A DNA stretch of 64,000 bases from JALZEG01 sp035942255 (GCA_035942255.1 DASZDG010000044.1:62001-126000); one strand, 5' to 3'. Counted from the first letter of the stretch, positions 41,606 to 51,956 are shown. Numbers and translations are program-made. The notes: a model not told the origin generated them from the letters alone.

Positions 41606-44178
41606 CCCGACGCCGCGCTCCGCTGGAGCCCCAGCGCGTACTCGACGGCCGCGGCCCCCGACAGCGCCCGCCCCCGCTCCCACGCGGCATCGAACTCGTC
41701 GGGGTCGAGCGCGGCCTTCACGCCGGAGAGCCGCGCCCGGTACGTCTCGAGCTCCGCCTCCGGGAGCGGCGCCCCCAGGAGGTCACGCAATGCCTGGCCC
41801 GCGCCGAAGAGCGTCGCGGCCTCCGCGGCGTTCCCGAAGCCGCTCTGGACCGTGCCCATGAGCTCGAGCAGATCCGTGATGTCCCACTCCGATCCGATCG
41901 CGATGCACAGCCTGAGGCTCTCGGCGATGAGATCCTCCGCCGCGCCCAGCTCGCCCTTCTCCATGCGGGCCTCGCCGAGGTTCATGAGGATCCGCGCGAT
42001 CGCCTTCTGGTCTCCCGCGTCGCGGAAGTACTCCAGCGCCGCACCGTACTGCGCGATCGCCTCGTCGAGGTCGCCGGCGAGGCGCGCGAGGACGCCGAGG
42101 TTGTTCTGCGCCTCCGCGATCCCGCGCCGGTCGCCGATCTTCTGCTTGATCTCGAGGCTCCGCAGGTAGAAGGAGCGGGCGGTCTCGGGGTCCCCGCGCT
42201 CCGACGCGATGATCCCGCGCTGCTTCAGGGCGCGCGACAGCGCGTGCTCGTCGCCGATCTCGTCGTACAGGCCGATCGCCTGCTCGACGAACGTCACCGC
42301 GCGCTTGTACTCGCCCTGCCCGCGCGCCATCACCGCCGCGCACTCGAGGCACGGCGCACGGAGATGGGCCGGTGCGGCGTCGGTGCGGGCCAGCGCGTCC
42401 TCCAGCACACGCTGCCCCTCGCTCAGATGCGCCCGGAACTCCCAGTACTCGCCGAGGGCCGCGGCGAGGCGCAGCTCGGTCTCGTGGTCGCCGGACTCGG
42501 CCGCCCACCGCAGCGCCCCGCGCATGTTGTCGGCCTCGTGGTCGAGCACGTCGAGCCACCTGATCTGGTCCGGGCCCTTCAGCTCGGGCCCCGCCTCCTC
42601 GGCCAGGCGAAGGAAGAACGCCGCGTGCGCGTTCCTCACCTCGGCCGTATCACCCGCCGCGTCGAGCTTCTCGTACGCGTACTCGCGCAACGTGCGGAGC
42701 ATGAAGAAGCGCGCGTCCCCCGCCGCCTCGCCCTGCGAGAGCAGGCTCTTCGAGGTGAGCGACTCGACGATCTCGAACACGTCGGCGTCGGGGCCGATCA
42801 CGCGCTCCGCCGCGGCGAGCGTGAACCCTCCCGAGAACACCGCGAGCTTGCGGAAGACCTCCTGCTCCTCCTCCTCGAGCAGGTCGTAGTCCCAGTCCAG
42901 CGTCGCGCGCAGCGTCTGCTGGCGCTCCGGCAGGTCGACCGGGCCGCCGGTGAGGAGCTGCAGGCGATGCGCGAGCCGCGACAGGATCGCGTCCGGCCCG
43001 AGCAGCCGCGCCCGTGCGGCCGCGAGCTCGATCGCTAACGGCAGTCCGTCGAGACGGGCGCAGATCTGCGTGATCGTCGCCGCGTTGGCGTCCGTAAGGG
43101 CGAACGACGGATCGGCCGCCCGCGCGCGCTGGACGAACAGCCGCACGGCCTCGAACTGCTCGACCTGCGCGGCGGTGCACTCGACGGTGTCGGCCGGCAG
43201 GCGCAGCGGGGGCACTCGGTACTCGAGCTCTCCCCGGATGAACAGCACCGCGCGGCTCGTCACGAGCAGCTTCACCCCGCGGCACGCCTCGAGGACGCCG
43301 GCGAGGTGGTGCGCCGCCGAGACCACGTGCTCGAAGTTGTCGAGGACGAGCAGCATCTCCTTCGTACGGAGGAGCTCCTTCAGGTTCTCGACGAGCGTGC
43401 GCTCCGCGCTCTCCTTCACGTCCAGGGCGCGGGCGATCGCGGGGATCACTAGGTGCGGGTCGGCCACGGCCGACAGCGGGACGACGGTGACGCCGTCGGC
43501 GAACCGGTCCGCGACCGCGGACGCGACCTCGTACGCGAGACGCGACTTCCCGATCCCGCCCGGCCCCGACAGCGTCACGAGCCGCGTCGAGGCGTCGACG
43601 AGCAGCGCGGCGACCTCGCCGACCTCTTTCGACCGCCCGACGAACGGCGTGAGCTGGACGGGGAGACGGACCTTGGGGGCCGCCGCGGCAACGGCGGGAG
43701 CGGGCGCGGGCTGCGCGACCGACGCGGCGAAGCGCTGGGACAAGAGGGCCGCGAGGTCGTCTCTTACGAGGTCGTGCAGCTCGTCCACGTGCATGAAGCG
43801 CTTGACCGGCGTCCCGTCCTGCGCGGCGGCGTCGAGGTACGGGGGCAACGTTACCGCCCCGGCGGTCGCGCGCACGTAGAGGAGCTTGGGCAGGTCGCGC
43901 GCCTCCGCGAGCTCGAACTCCTGCAGCGTCGCGTCCGCTATCGCGCCCTCGCCCAGCGCCTCGTACACCCCCACGAAGGCGTTGCTCTGGGACAGGTAGG
44001 CGGCGCTCACCCGGCGGCCCGCAGACCCCTCCACGTCGACCGTCACCGGCGTCAGATGCAACGACTCGATCGCGGCGCGGGCCGTGCGGCGCTCTTCGAA
44101 CAGCCGCGCTGTGTCACCGCTGACGTAGACGCGCAGGCGCTGGTCGGGCGTGCGGATGAGCCCGGGAGACTGATTCAC
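41602..44178 (-). CDS. DUF4062-like STAND ATPase with TPR repeats, copy 2
   Basis: 858 residues from the GTG at 44178 (a TTG at 44199 would add seven). Same architecture as the downstream copy: DUF4062-like head (LRVYVSGDTARLFEERRTARAAIES), Walker A GPGGIGKSR (205-213), LLVLDNFEH, LVTSRA, GLPLAIELAAAR, and C-terminal TPRs (AQNNLGVLARLAGDLDEA). The head is more diverged than in copy 1: VFISST is replaced by VYVSGD and the conserved GIYWERYG by VYEALGEG, so one partner may have lost its effector activity. No ribosome site is seen; the message may be leaderless. Divergent from the small-peptide genes across 132 bp. Confidence 0.83.
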   Translation of the reverse strand: MNQSPGLIRTPDQRLRVYVSGDTARLFEERRTARAAIESLHLTPVTVDVEGSAGRRVSAAYLSQSNAFVGVYEALGEGAIADATLQEFELAEARDLPKLLYVRATAGAVTLPPYLDAAAQDGTPVKRFMHVDELHDLVRDDLAALLSQRFAASVAQPAPAPAVAAAAPKVRLPVQLTPFVGRSKEVGEVAALLVDASTRLVTLSGPGGIGKSRLAYEVASAVADRFADGVTVVPLSAVADPHLVIPAIARALDVKESAERTLVENLKELLRTKEMLLVLDNFEHVVSAAHHLAGVLEACRGVKLLVTSRAVLFIRGELEYRVPPLRLPADTVECTAAQVEQFEAVRLFVQRARAADPSFALTDANAATITQICARLDGLPLAIELAAARARLLGPDAILSRLAHRLQLLTGGPVDLPERQQTLRATLDWDYDLLEEEEQEVFRKLAVFSGGFTLAAAERVIGPDADVFEIVESLTSKSLLSQGEAAGDARFFMLRTLREYAYEKLDAAGDTAEVRNAHAAFFLRLAEEAGPELKGPDQIRWLDVLDHEADNMRGALRWAAESGDHETELRLAAALGEYWEFRAHLSEGQRVLEDALARTDAAPAHLRAPCLECAAVMARGQGEYKRAVTFVEQAIGLYDEIGDEHALSRALKQRGIIASERGDPETARSFYLRSLEIKQKIGDRRGIAEAQNNLGVLARLAGDLDEAIAQYGAALEYFRDAGDQKAIARILMNLGEARMEKGELGAAEDLIAESLRLCIAIGSEWDITDLLELMGTVQSGFGNAAEAATLFGAGQALRDLLGAPLPEAELETYRARLSGVKAALDPDEFDAAWERGRALSGAAAVEYALGLQRSAASG

Positions 44179-44310
44179 CAGTCGATTGTAGGAACCCAAT
44201 CACTCTGCGACTACGGAGACGGCCGTTTCGCGCCCCGTGGACATACCGGGAGGAATGGGACGCATCGATGGCGAAGGCTCGGAGGACTCCGACGAAAGGA
44301 AGGGGAATCC

Positions 44311-44496
44311 ATGCTGAGCAAGCTCCGTACGAGCGTCCTGGTCGCCGCTGCGGCCGCGGTGATCGCGGTCCCGGCGATGCCCGCTCCCGCGCTCGCGCAG
44401 ACCGACGACTGCGAGTTCTTCCGCCCGACCGCAAGCGAGGTCGTGAGCTGCGCCCGCTACATCATCAGGAACCTCACCGCCGACTGGTGGGGCTAG
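44311..44496 (+). CDS. Small secreted two-cysteine peptide 1
   Basis: 61 residues from an ATG 5 nt or so after AAGGAAGGGG. A signal peptide (VAAAAAVIAVPAMPAPALA) is cut before Gln, leaving about 32 residues: QTDDC at the start, EVVSC (second Cys at mature position 18) and a C-terminal YIIRNLTADWWG. First of three tandem paralogues that share the leader, QxxxC and EVVxC. No family recognised; a secreted signal, toxin or bacteriocin-like peptide are possibilities. Confidence 0.72.
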   Translation: MLSKLRTSVLVAAAAAVIAVPAMPAPALAQTDDCEFFRPTASEVVSCARYIIRNLTADWWG

Positions 44497-44520
44497 GCAG
44501 GCCGAGCGAAAGGAGATCCC

Positions 44521-44730
44521 ATGAGGAGGATCCGCAACGGCATCATCGCCGCCAGCACGGCCGCGGCCCTCGCAGTACCGCTGCTGCCCGCGGCCCCCGC
44601 CGCGGCGCAGGACTACGACTGCCAGATCTCGCCGATCGGTCCGTCGCACATCCCGGGGGAGGTCGTCGACTGCGTCATCTTCATCCTGATCACCGCGATC
44701 GGCGACCCCGATCTCCCGCCGGGCATCTAG
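44521..44730 (+). CDS. Small secreted two-cysteine peptide 2
   Basis: 69 residues from an ATG after GAAAGGAG. Leader AASTAAALAVPLLPAAPAAA cut before QDYDC leaves about 40 residues. Cys at mature positions 5 and 22, the latter in EVVDC, followed by a hydrophobic run (VIFILITAIG) and DPDLPPGI. Starts 24 nt after peptide 1. The conserved Cys pair suggests one disulfide. Confidence 0.75.
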   Translation: MRRIRNGIIAASTAAALAVPLLPAAPAAAQDYDCQISPIGPSHIPGEVVDCVIFILITAIGDPDLPPGI

Positions 44731-44753
44731 ACCGCCACGAAAAGGAGTAGACG

Positions 44754-44948
44754 TTGACGAAGCTTCGACGCTCCATAGCAACGGTGGCGGCAGCAGCCGC
44801 TCTCGCCGTACCGGTCCTCCCCGCGACGCCCGCGGTGGCCCAGACGCACGACTGCAAGATCATGGGCGGCGGCAACTACGTCGCCGAGGTCGTCGACTGC
44901 GTGTACCTCGTCCTGTCGCTGATCGCGGACCCGTTCCCGCCGCGGTAG
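44754..44948 (+). CDS. Small secreted two-cysteine peptide 3
   Basis: 64 residues from a TTG after AAAAGGAG. Leader VAAAAALAVPVLPATPAVA cut before QTHDC leaves about 35 residues. Cys at mature positions 5 and 20, again in EVVDC, then a hydrophobic run (VYLVLSLIA) and DPFPPR. Closest to peptide 2. An intrinsic terminator follows after 15 nt, so the three genes form one transcript. Confidence 0.75.
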   Translation: MTKLRRSIATVAAAAALAVPVLPATPAVAQTHDCKIMGGGNYVAEVVDCVYLVLSLIADPFPPR

Positions 44949-44963
44949 CGCACCCGTAGACGA

Positions 44964-44997
44964 AAAGGCCCCGGCTCTCGCCGGGGCCTTTCTCTTT
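44964..44997 (+). terminator. Intrinsic terminator of the small-peptide operon
   Basis: Perfect 12-bp stem AAAGGCCCCGGC/GCCGGGGCCTTT with loop TCTC and a CTCTTT tail. The reverse strand also reads into TTTT, so it can serve the convergent zinc-ribbon gene (stop at 45003). Confidence 0.9.
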
Positions 44998-45002
44998 AGG
45001 TG

Positions 45003-45215
45003 CTAGAGGCCGGAGCCCGGGTCGATGTCGAGACGTGCCTCGATCAACCACAGGTTGCGGCGCACGCACTCCGGGCACAGCGCCAGACGGCGGTTGTTCG
45101 CGTCCGGCATCTCCTGCCACCCCAGTGGGACCAGGCCGTTGCGACGAGCCGCCGACGACCCGCACGAGGAGCAGAAGACCCTGTTGCGAAGGTTCTCCTG
45201 CGCCTCGTCGGTCAT
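45003..45215 (-). CDS. Small zinc-ribbon protein
   Basis: 70 residues. Two CxxC knuckles (CSSC at about 15-18 and CPEC at about 47-50) spaced 30 residues apart should bind one zinc. The segment LVPLGWQEMPDANNRRLALCPECVRRNLW resembles ribbons in small actinobacterial proteins of unknown role. It is 14 nt downstream of atpC and could be the last gene of the ATP synthase transcript. Confidence 0.68.
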   Translation of the reverse strand: MTDEAQENLRNRVFCSSCGSSAARRNGLVPLGWQEMPDANNRRLALCPECVRRNLWLIEARLDIDPGSGL

Positions 45216-45229
45216 GTCTGCGAGCGACC

Positions 45230-45628
45230 CTAGTGGCCGCGGCTCTCCGCGATCTCCACCCGCGCCAGCGCGATGCGCATCTCGGCCTCGGCGCGCTCGT
45301 CCGTGTCCTCGTCGCGCCGCCGCTTCGCCTCCTCGGCGATCCGGCGCGCCTCCGCGACGTCGATGTCGGCGAGGTTCTCCGCCGAGTCGGCCAGGATGAT
45401 CACGTGGTAGTCGTCGGCCGGCCCGGACGCCTCCAGGAAGCCTCCGGGGACGAAGAACTCCTCACGGCTGCTCCCGCGTACGACCGCGACGCGCCCCGGG
45501 ATCAGCGCGGCGAGGAACGGGACGTGGCCCCGCATGATGCCGAACTCGCCCTCGGGCGAGCGGGCCACGACCATGTCCGCGTCGCCGCGCCAGACCTCCT
45601 CCTCGGGAGAGACGATCGAGACCTGCAC
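45230..45628 (-). CDS. atpC: ATP synthase epsilon subunit
   Basis: 132 residues. The N-terminal beta-sandwich (VSIVSPEEEVWRGDADMVVARSPEGEFGIMRGHVPFLAAL) and C-terminal helices (AEEAKRRRDEDTDERAEAEMRIALARV) match AtpC, the central-stalk subunit that inhibits ATP hydrolysis. Its GTG overlaps the atpD TAG by 1 nt (TAGTG). Confidence 0.96.
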   Translation of the reverse strand: MQVSIVSPEEEVWRGDADMVVARSPEGEFGIMRGHVPFLAALIPGRVAVVRGSSREEFFVPGGFLEASGPADDYHVIILADSAENLADIDVAEARRIAEEAKRRRDEDTDERAEAEMRIALARVEIAESRGH

Positions 45629-47067
45629 TACTCCGACAGCTCCTTCGCCTTCGCCTCGGCCTCCTCGATGCCGCCGACGAGGTAGAACGCCTGCTCGGGA
45701 AGGTGGTCGTAGTCCCCCTGCGCGATGCCCTTGAACGAGGCGATCGTCTCGTCGACCGGGACGTACTTGCCGGGAAGGCCGGTGAACTGCTCGGCGACGA
45801 AGAACGGCTGGCTGAGGAACCGCTGGATCTTGCGGGCCCTCTGCACGATGATCTTGTCCTCTTCCGAGAGCTCGTCGATCCCGAGGATCGCGATGATGTC
45901 CTGGAGGTCCTTGTAGCGCTGCAGGATCCTCTGGACGGTCAGCGCGACGTTGTAGTGCTCGTCACCGACGTACCGGGGGTCGAGGATCCGCGAGGTCGAG
46001 TCGAGCGGGTCGACGGCCGGATAGATGCCCAGCGAGGCGATCTGCCTCGAGAGCACCGTCGTCGCGTCGAGGTGCGCGAACGCGGTGTGCGGCGCGGGGT
46101 CGGTGATGTCGTCGGCCGGCACGTAGATGGCCTGCAGCGACGTGATCGAACGGCCCTTCGTCGACGTGATGCGCTCCTGCAGCTCGCCCATCTCCTCCGA
46201 CAGCGTCGGCTGGTAGCCCACGGCCGAGGGCATGCGGCCCAGCAGCGTCGACACCTCGGAGCCGGCCTGCACGAAGCGGAAGATGTTGTCGACGAACAGG
46301 AGCACGTCCTGGTGCTCGACGTCCCGGAAGTACTCGGCCATCGTCAGCGCGCTCAGAGCGACGCGGAGGCGGACACCCGGGGGCTCGTCCATCTGGCCGT
46401 AGACGAGCGCGGTCTTCTCGAGGACGCCCGACTCCTTCATCTCGAGCCAGAGCTCGTTGCCCTCGCGCGTGCGCTCGCCGACGCCGGCGAACACCGACAC
46501 ACCACCGTGCTGCTCGGCGACGCGGTAGATCATCTCCTGGATGACGACGGTCTTGCCGACGCCGGCACCGCCGAACATCCCGATCTTCCCGCCCTGCACG
46601 TAGGGCTCGAGCAGGTCGATGACCTTGATGCCCGTCTCGAACATCTCGGTCTTCGGCTCGAGCTCCTCGAAGGGAGGAGCGCTGCGGTGGATCGGCCAGC
46701 GCTCGACGCCCTCGGGCAGCGTCGAGTCGTCGACGGGCTCGCCGAGCACGTTGTAGACGTGGCCCAGCGTGGCGGGGCCGACGGGCACGGTGATCGACGT
46801 GCCGGTGTTCAAGACCTTGGTCCCGCGCACGAGGCCGTCCGTCGCCTTCATGCAGATCGCCTTGACGACCGAGTCGCCGATGTGCTGGCTGACTTCGGCG
46901 GTGATCGTGTCGGTCTTGCCCTCGATCGTCCGCTCGACCTCGAGCGCGTAGTTGATCTCGGGAAGCGCGTCCGGCGGGAACTCGACCTCGATGACCGGGC
47001 CGGTGACCGTCATGACGCGGCCCTCGCTGGTGCGGGGCTGGGTCATCCTCTCTTCGGTTACTGCCAT
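45628..47067 (-). CDS. atpD: ATP synthase beta subunit
   Basis: 479 residues. P-loop GGAGVGKT, the catalytic GERTREGNELW, and the ATPase alpha/beta signature region around PAVDPLDSTSR are intact. It holds the three catalytic sites of F1. A short N-terminal extension (MAVTEERMTQPRTSEG) precedes the core. Confidence 0.98.
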   Translation of the reverse strand: MAVTEERMTQPRTSEGRVMTVTGPVIEVEFPPDALPEINYALEVERTIEGKTDTITAEVSQHIGDSVVKAICMKATDGLVRGTKVLNTGTSITVPVGPATLGHVYNVLGEPVDDSTLPEGVERWPIHRSAPPFEELEPKTEMFETGIKVIDLLEPYVQGGKIGMFGGAGVGKTVVIQEMIYRVAEQHGGVSVFAGVGERTREGNELWLEMKESGVLEKTALVYGQMDEPPGVRLRVALSALTMAEYFRDVEHQDVLLFVDNIFRFVQAGSEVSTLLGRMPSAVGYQPTLSEEMGELQERITSTKGRSITSLQAIYVPADDITDPAPHTAFAHLDATTVLSRQIASLGIYPAVDPLDSTSRILDPRYVGDEHYNVALTVQRILQRYKDLQDIIAILGIDELSEEDKIIVQRARKIQRFLSQPFFVAEQFTGLPGKYVPVDETIASFKGIAQGDYDHLPEQAFYLVGGIEEAEAKAKELSE

Positions 47068-47077
47068 GCGCGTCTCC

Positions 47078-47962
47078 TTAGCCTTTGTCGCGGCCGGCGC
47101 GCAGCGCTTCCGCGCCGCCGACGACCTCCATGATCTCGGTGGTGATCTCTGCCTGGCGTGCCTGGTTGTAGACGCGGGTGAGGCCCTCGATGAGCTCGTC
47201 CGCGTTGTCCGTCGCGGCCTTCATCGCACGGCGCCGCGCCGCGTGCTCCGAGGCGGCTGCCTCGAGCATCCCCTGGTAGACGGAGCCCTCGACGTAGCGA
47301 GGGAGCAGGTAGCCCAGGATGTCCTCGGGATCGGGCTCGAACACGTAGTTCGCCCCGGGACCGTCGTCGCCGCGGCTCTCGTCGAGGTCCTCGCGTGGCA
47401 CCGGCAGCAGCTTCAGCACCACCGGACGTTGCGTCAGCGCCGACTCGTACTTCGTGTAGACGAGGCGGACCTCGTCGACGTCGCCGTTCGTGAACGCGCC
47501 GGCCGCGGACTTCGCAACCATCCGGGCGTCGTCGATCGAAGGCTGGTCGGACACCCCCTGCCACGACTCGGTGAGGTCGTAGCCGCGGAACCGGAAGTAG
47601 GACACGCCCTTCTTGCCGGCCACGAACAAGCGGGTCTGCTCGTGGTCCCGCATGTCCCGCTCGGCCGCCCGGATGACGTTCGAGTTGTAGGCGCCGGCGA
47701 GGCCGCGGTCGGCCGTGATGATGATCGTCCCGACGGTGCCGACCGAGTCACGCTGCTTCAGCAGCGGGTGGTCGATGCTCCGCGCGTTCTTCGCGACGGA
47801 CGCCATGAGGCTGCGCATCTCCTCGGCGTACGGGCGGGCCGCGTCGACCCGCTGCTGCGCCTTGATGATGCGCGACGAGGCGATGAGCTCCATGGCGCGC
47901 GTGATCTTCTGGGTCGACTGGACCGACCCGATGCGGCGCTTGATGTCCCGGAGCTGTGCCAT
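47078..47962 (-). CDS. atpG: ATP synthase gamma subunit
   Basis: 294 residues. The N-terminal RDIKRRIGSVQSTQKITRAMELIASSRI and C-terminal ATDNADELIEGLTRVYNQARQAEITTEIMEVVGGAEAL helices form the rotor shaft coiled coil. An insertion (EDLDESRGDDGPGANYVFEPDPED) is typical of actinobacterial gamma subunits. Lies 10 nt before atpD. Confidence 0.97.
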   Translation of the reverse strand: MAQLRDIKRRIGSVQSTQKITRAMELIASSRIIKAQQRVDAARPYAEEMRSLMASVAKNARSIDHPLLKQRDSVGTVGTIIITADRGLAGAYNSNVIRAAERDMRDHEQTRLFVAGKKGVSYFRFRGYDLTESWQGVSDQPSIDDARMVAKSAAGAFTNGDVDEVRLVYTKYESALTQRPVVLKLLPVPREDLDESRGDDGPGANYVFEPDPEDILGYLLPRYVEGSVYQGMLEAAASEHAARRRAMKAATDNADELIEGLTRVYNQARQAEITTEIMEVVGGAEALRAGRDKG

Positions 47963-47968
47963 GTCTCT

Positions 47969-49665
<1,697 letters not shown>

Positions 49666-49666
<1 letters not shown>

Positions 49667-50202
49667 TATCCCCTCACCTGCTCTTTCAACTGTTCGAGAC
49701 GGCGCCTCACGGTGCCGTCGATGACGGTGTCTCCGACCTTGGCGACGACGCCGCCGATGACCGACGGGTCCACCAGGACCTTCACCTCGACCTTCTTGCC
49801 GGTCGCCTTCGAGAGCGCGCTCGCCAGCTGCTCCCTCTGCGGCCCGTCGAGCGGGACCGCAGAGCGGACCTCCGCGACGACTGCGTTGCGCGCTTCGGCC
49901 GCGAGGTCGCTGAGCTCGTCCAGGATCTGGGGAAGCTGGCGCGCCCGGCCCTGGGCAACGATGAACTCGAGGAGCCCGAGCGTGTGGGGGCTGACCTTGC
50001 CGCTCAGGATCTCCTCCAGCACCTTCTGCCGCTGGTCCTTCTCGATGCTGCGGTCGGACAGCGCCTGCTTCAGCTCGTGGCTCGACTCGAGCAGCTTGCC
50101 GAAACGGAAGAGCTCGTCCTCGACGCGGTCGAGCTCGCCTTCGGCCTGGACGATCCGGAAGAGCGCCTCTGCGTATCCGTGGATGAGCTCGTCGGTAGCC
50201 AT
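49666..50202 (-). CDS. atpH: ATP synthase delta subunit
   Basis: 178 residues, the usual length: an N-terminal helical bundle (YAEALFRIVQAEGELDRVEDELFRFGKLLES) and the C-terminal VLVDPSVIGGVVAKVGDTVIDGTVRRRLEQLKEQ signature. It links F1 to the peripheral stalk. It is separate from the b subunit, unlike the b-delta fusion of mycobacteria. Its ATG overlaps the atpF stop by 1 nt (TGATG). Confidence 0.97.
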
Positions 50203-50801
50203 CAGTTCCTGCTGCCTCCGTCCGCCGTCATGCCGGCGACGTCACGGATGTACGCGTCGACGAACTCACGCTGCGTGCGGTCGTCGAGCGAGCGCCCGAC
50301 CACCTTCTCCGCGAGGTCGATCGAGATCGCCGCGATCGTCCCCTGCAGCTCCTGGATCGTGCGGGTGCGCTCGGCCTGGATCGTCTCCTGCGCGCGGGCG
50401 ACGATCGCCTCGGCGTCCTTCTCGGCTCGGGCGGTGAGGTCCTTGCGGACCTGCTCCGCCTGCTGCCGCGCCTCCTCGATGATGCGGTTGGCCTCGCCGC
50501 GCGCGTCGGCGAGCTGCGCCCGGTACTGCTCGAGCTCGGTCTGGGCGGCGGCCTTCGACTGCTCGGCCGCCTCGAGGTCGCCCTGGATCTTCTGCTCGCG
50601 CGCCTCGATGCCTTGCTGGATCTTCGGCCACACCTTCTTCATGAGGAAGAAGGCGACGAGGCCGAAGACGATGAAGCCCCAGATGAGCTCCTCGGTCGCG
50701 GGGAGCACGAGGTCGATGCCGGACGGCTCGTCCGCGTGCTCGGTCGTCTCCTCACCGTGCTCCTGCGCAAAGAGCAGGAGCGAATGGACTTTGTCGATCA
50801 T
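50202..50801 (-). CDS. atpF: ATP synthase b subunit
   Basis: 199 residues. A polar N-terminus with EHGEETTEHADEPSG precedes one membrane helix (about 36-56, ELIWGFIVFGLVAFFLM) and a long charged helix (IEAREQKIQGDLEAAEQSKAAAQTELEQYR) that forms the peripheral stalk. Start ATG 50801, 16 nt after atpE. Confidence 0.96.
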   Translation of the reverse strand: MIDKVHSLLLFAQEHGEETTEHADEPSGIDLVLPATEELIWGFIVFGLVAFFLMKKVWPKIQQGIEAREQKIQGDLEAAEQSKAAAQTELEQYRAQLADARGEANRIIEEARQQAEQVRKDLTARAEKDAEAIVARAQETIQAERTRTIQELQGTIAAISIDLAEKVVGRSLDDRTQREFVDAYIRDVAGMTADGGSRN

Positions 50802-50817
50802 GCGTCTGCCCCTTGCC

Positions 50818-51072
50818 TTAGATGATGAACGAGAGGACGAAACCGATGAGGGCGAGGGCCTCGATGAGGGCGAACCCGAGGAACATCGTCGTCCGCGTCT
50901 CGCCGGCGGTCTCGGGCTGGCGCGCCATCGCCTCGATCGCGCTGGAGAACACCAGGCCGACGCCGATGCCGGGGCCGATGGCGGCGAGGCCGTATACGAG
51001 GCCCTTGCCGATGGTCGCCACGCCCTCGTCGGTGAGGCCGGTCTCCTGCGCCAGGGTGATCAGGTCGGTCAT
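50818..51072 (-). CDS. atpE: ATP synthase c subunit
   Basis: 84 residues, two membrane helices joined by the polar loop ARQPE. The proton-binding carboxylate is the Glu of FALIEALALIGFVL. The residues that define sodium-binding c rings (an ES/T pair after the Glu, and a matching Gln in helix 1) are absent, so proton coupling is expected. Confidence 0.97.
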   Translation of the reverse strand: MTDLITLAQETGLTDEGVATIGKGLVYGLAAIGPGIGVGLVFSSAIEAMARQPETAGETRTTMFLGFALIEALALIGFVLSFII

Positions 51073-51115
51073 CTCTTGGTCCCTCCTCTTTCTTGGGTTC
51101 TCTAGTGGGTGATCT

Positions 51116-51952
51116 CTAGGCTGCGGTTGCGGGTGCTTCCAGCGGTCGCTGGGTCTCGACCTTGTGGGCTTCGTGCTCGCTCGTGTCCGCGTGGTCGCCG
51201 TGACCGTGGATCGACTCGGCGATGTAGAAGGCGGTCAGCAGCGTGAAGATGTACGCCTGGATCGAGATGACCAGCATCTCGAAGACGAGCAGGCCCGCCG
51301 CGACGATGAACGTGACGACGCCGAGGGGGGCCGAGATGCCGACCTCGTCGAGCAGGAAGTCGTGCGTGAACAGGAAGAAGATCGTCAGCAGCACGTGGCC
51401 GGCCATCATGTTCGCGAGGAGCCGGATTGCGAGCGTCAGCGGCCGGATGACGAAGACCGACGCGAGCTCGATCGGCGTCAGCAGGATGTAGACCGGCTTC
51501 GGGACGCCCGGCGGGAACAGCGTGTCCTTCAGGAAACGGAAGCCCTGCTTCTTGAAGCCGATGAAGACGAACGTGACGTACGTCAGAAGCGAGAGGGCCG
51601 CGGGAACCGCCATCCGCGACGTAACCGGGAAGTTGATCCCGGGGATGATCTCGAGCAGGTTGCAGAAGAAGATGAAGAAGAACAGCGACGCAAGGAACGG
51701 CGCGTACTTCGGCCCGTCCTTCGGCCCGATCACATCGACCGCGATCTGGTTGCGGACGAACGTGTAGCCCTGCTCCGCCGCGTTCTGCAGGAAGCCCTTG
51801 GGGACCAGCCGCCCCTTGGCGCCCGCCCAGAAGAAAGCGAGGCACGCGAGGCCGGCGACGATCATCAACAGGACGACCCTGTTGATCGCGAGGGGCGTCC
51901 CCTCCAGCCAGATGGGGTCCCAGAAGAAAAGGTGATTGACGTCTAGCTCCAT
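51116..51952 (-). CDS. atpB: ATP synthase a subunit
   Basis: 278 residues with five or six membrane helices. The essential arginine is in RLLANMMAGHVLLTIF, and the last helix carries VISIQAYIFTLLTAFYIAE. The C-terminus is His/Glu-rich (HGHGDHADTSEHEAHKVE). It forms the proton half-channels against the c ring. Another open frame over the same bases is a shadow. Confidence 0.96.
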   Translation of the reverse strand: MELDVNHLFFWDPIWLEGTPLAINRVVLLMIVAGLACLAFFWAGAKGRLVPKGFLQNAAEQGYTFVRNQIAVDVIGPKDGPKYAPFLASLFFFIFFCNLLEIIPGINFPVTSRMAVPAALSLLTYVTFVFIGFKKQGFRFLKDTLFPPGVPKPVYILLTPIELASVFVIRPLTLAIRLLANMMAGHVLLTIFFLFTHDFLLDEVGISAPLGVVTFIVAAGLLVFEMLVISIQAYIFTLLTAFYIAESIHGHGDHADTSEHEAHKVETQRPLEAPATAA

Positions 51953-51956
51953 CCAA

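Noticed and set aside
39032..44178. AfsR/SARP-type transcription regulators
   Set aside because: Despite NB-ARC and TPR similarity, neither protein has an N-terminal OmpR-like or C-terminal LuxR DNA-binding domain.
39032..44948. Classical phage-defence island
   Set aside because: No restriction, CBASS, toxin-antitoxin, integrase or transposase genes flank the STAND pair; a defence role stays possible but is not supported by context.
50818..51072. Sodium-coupled ATP synthase
   Set aside because: The c subunit lacks the Gln and the Ser/Thr partner residues of sodium-binding c rings.
51102..51956. Alternative frame over atpB
   Set aside because: The 51116-51952 frame gives an unmistakable a subunit with the essential Arg; the other is Arg/Gly-rich.
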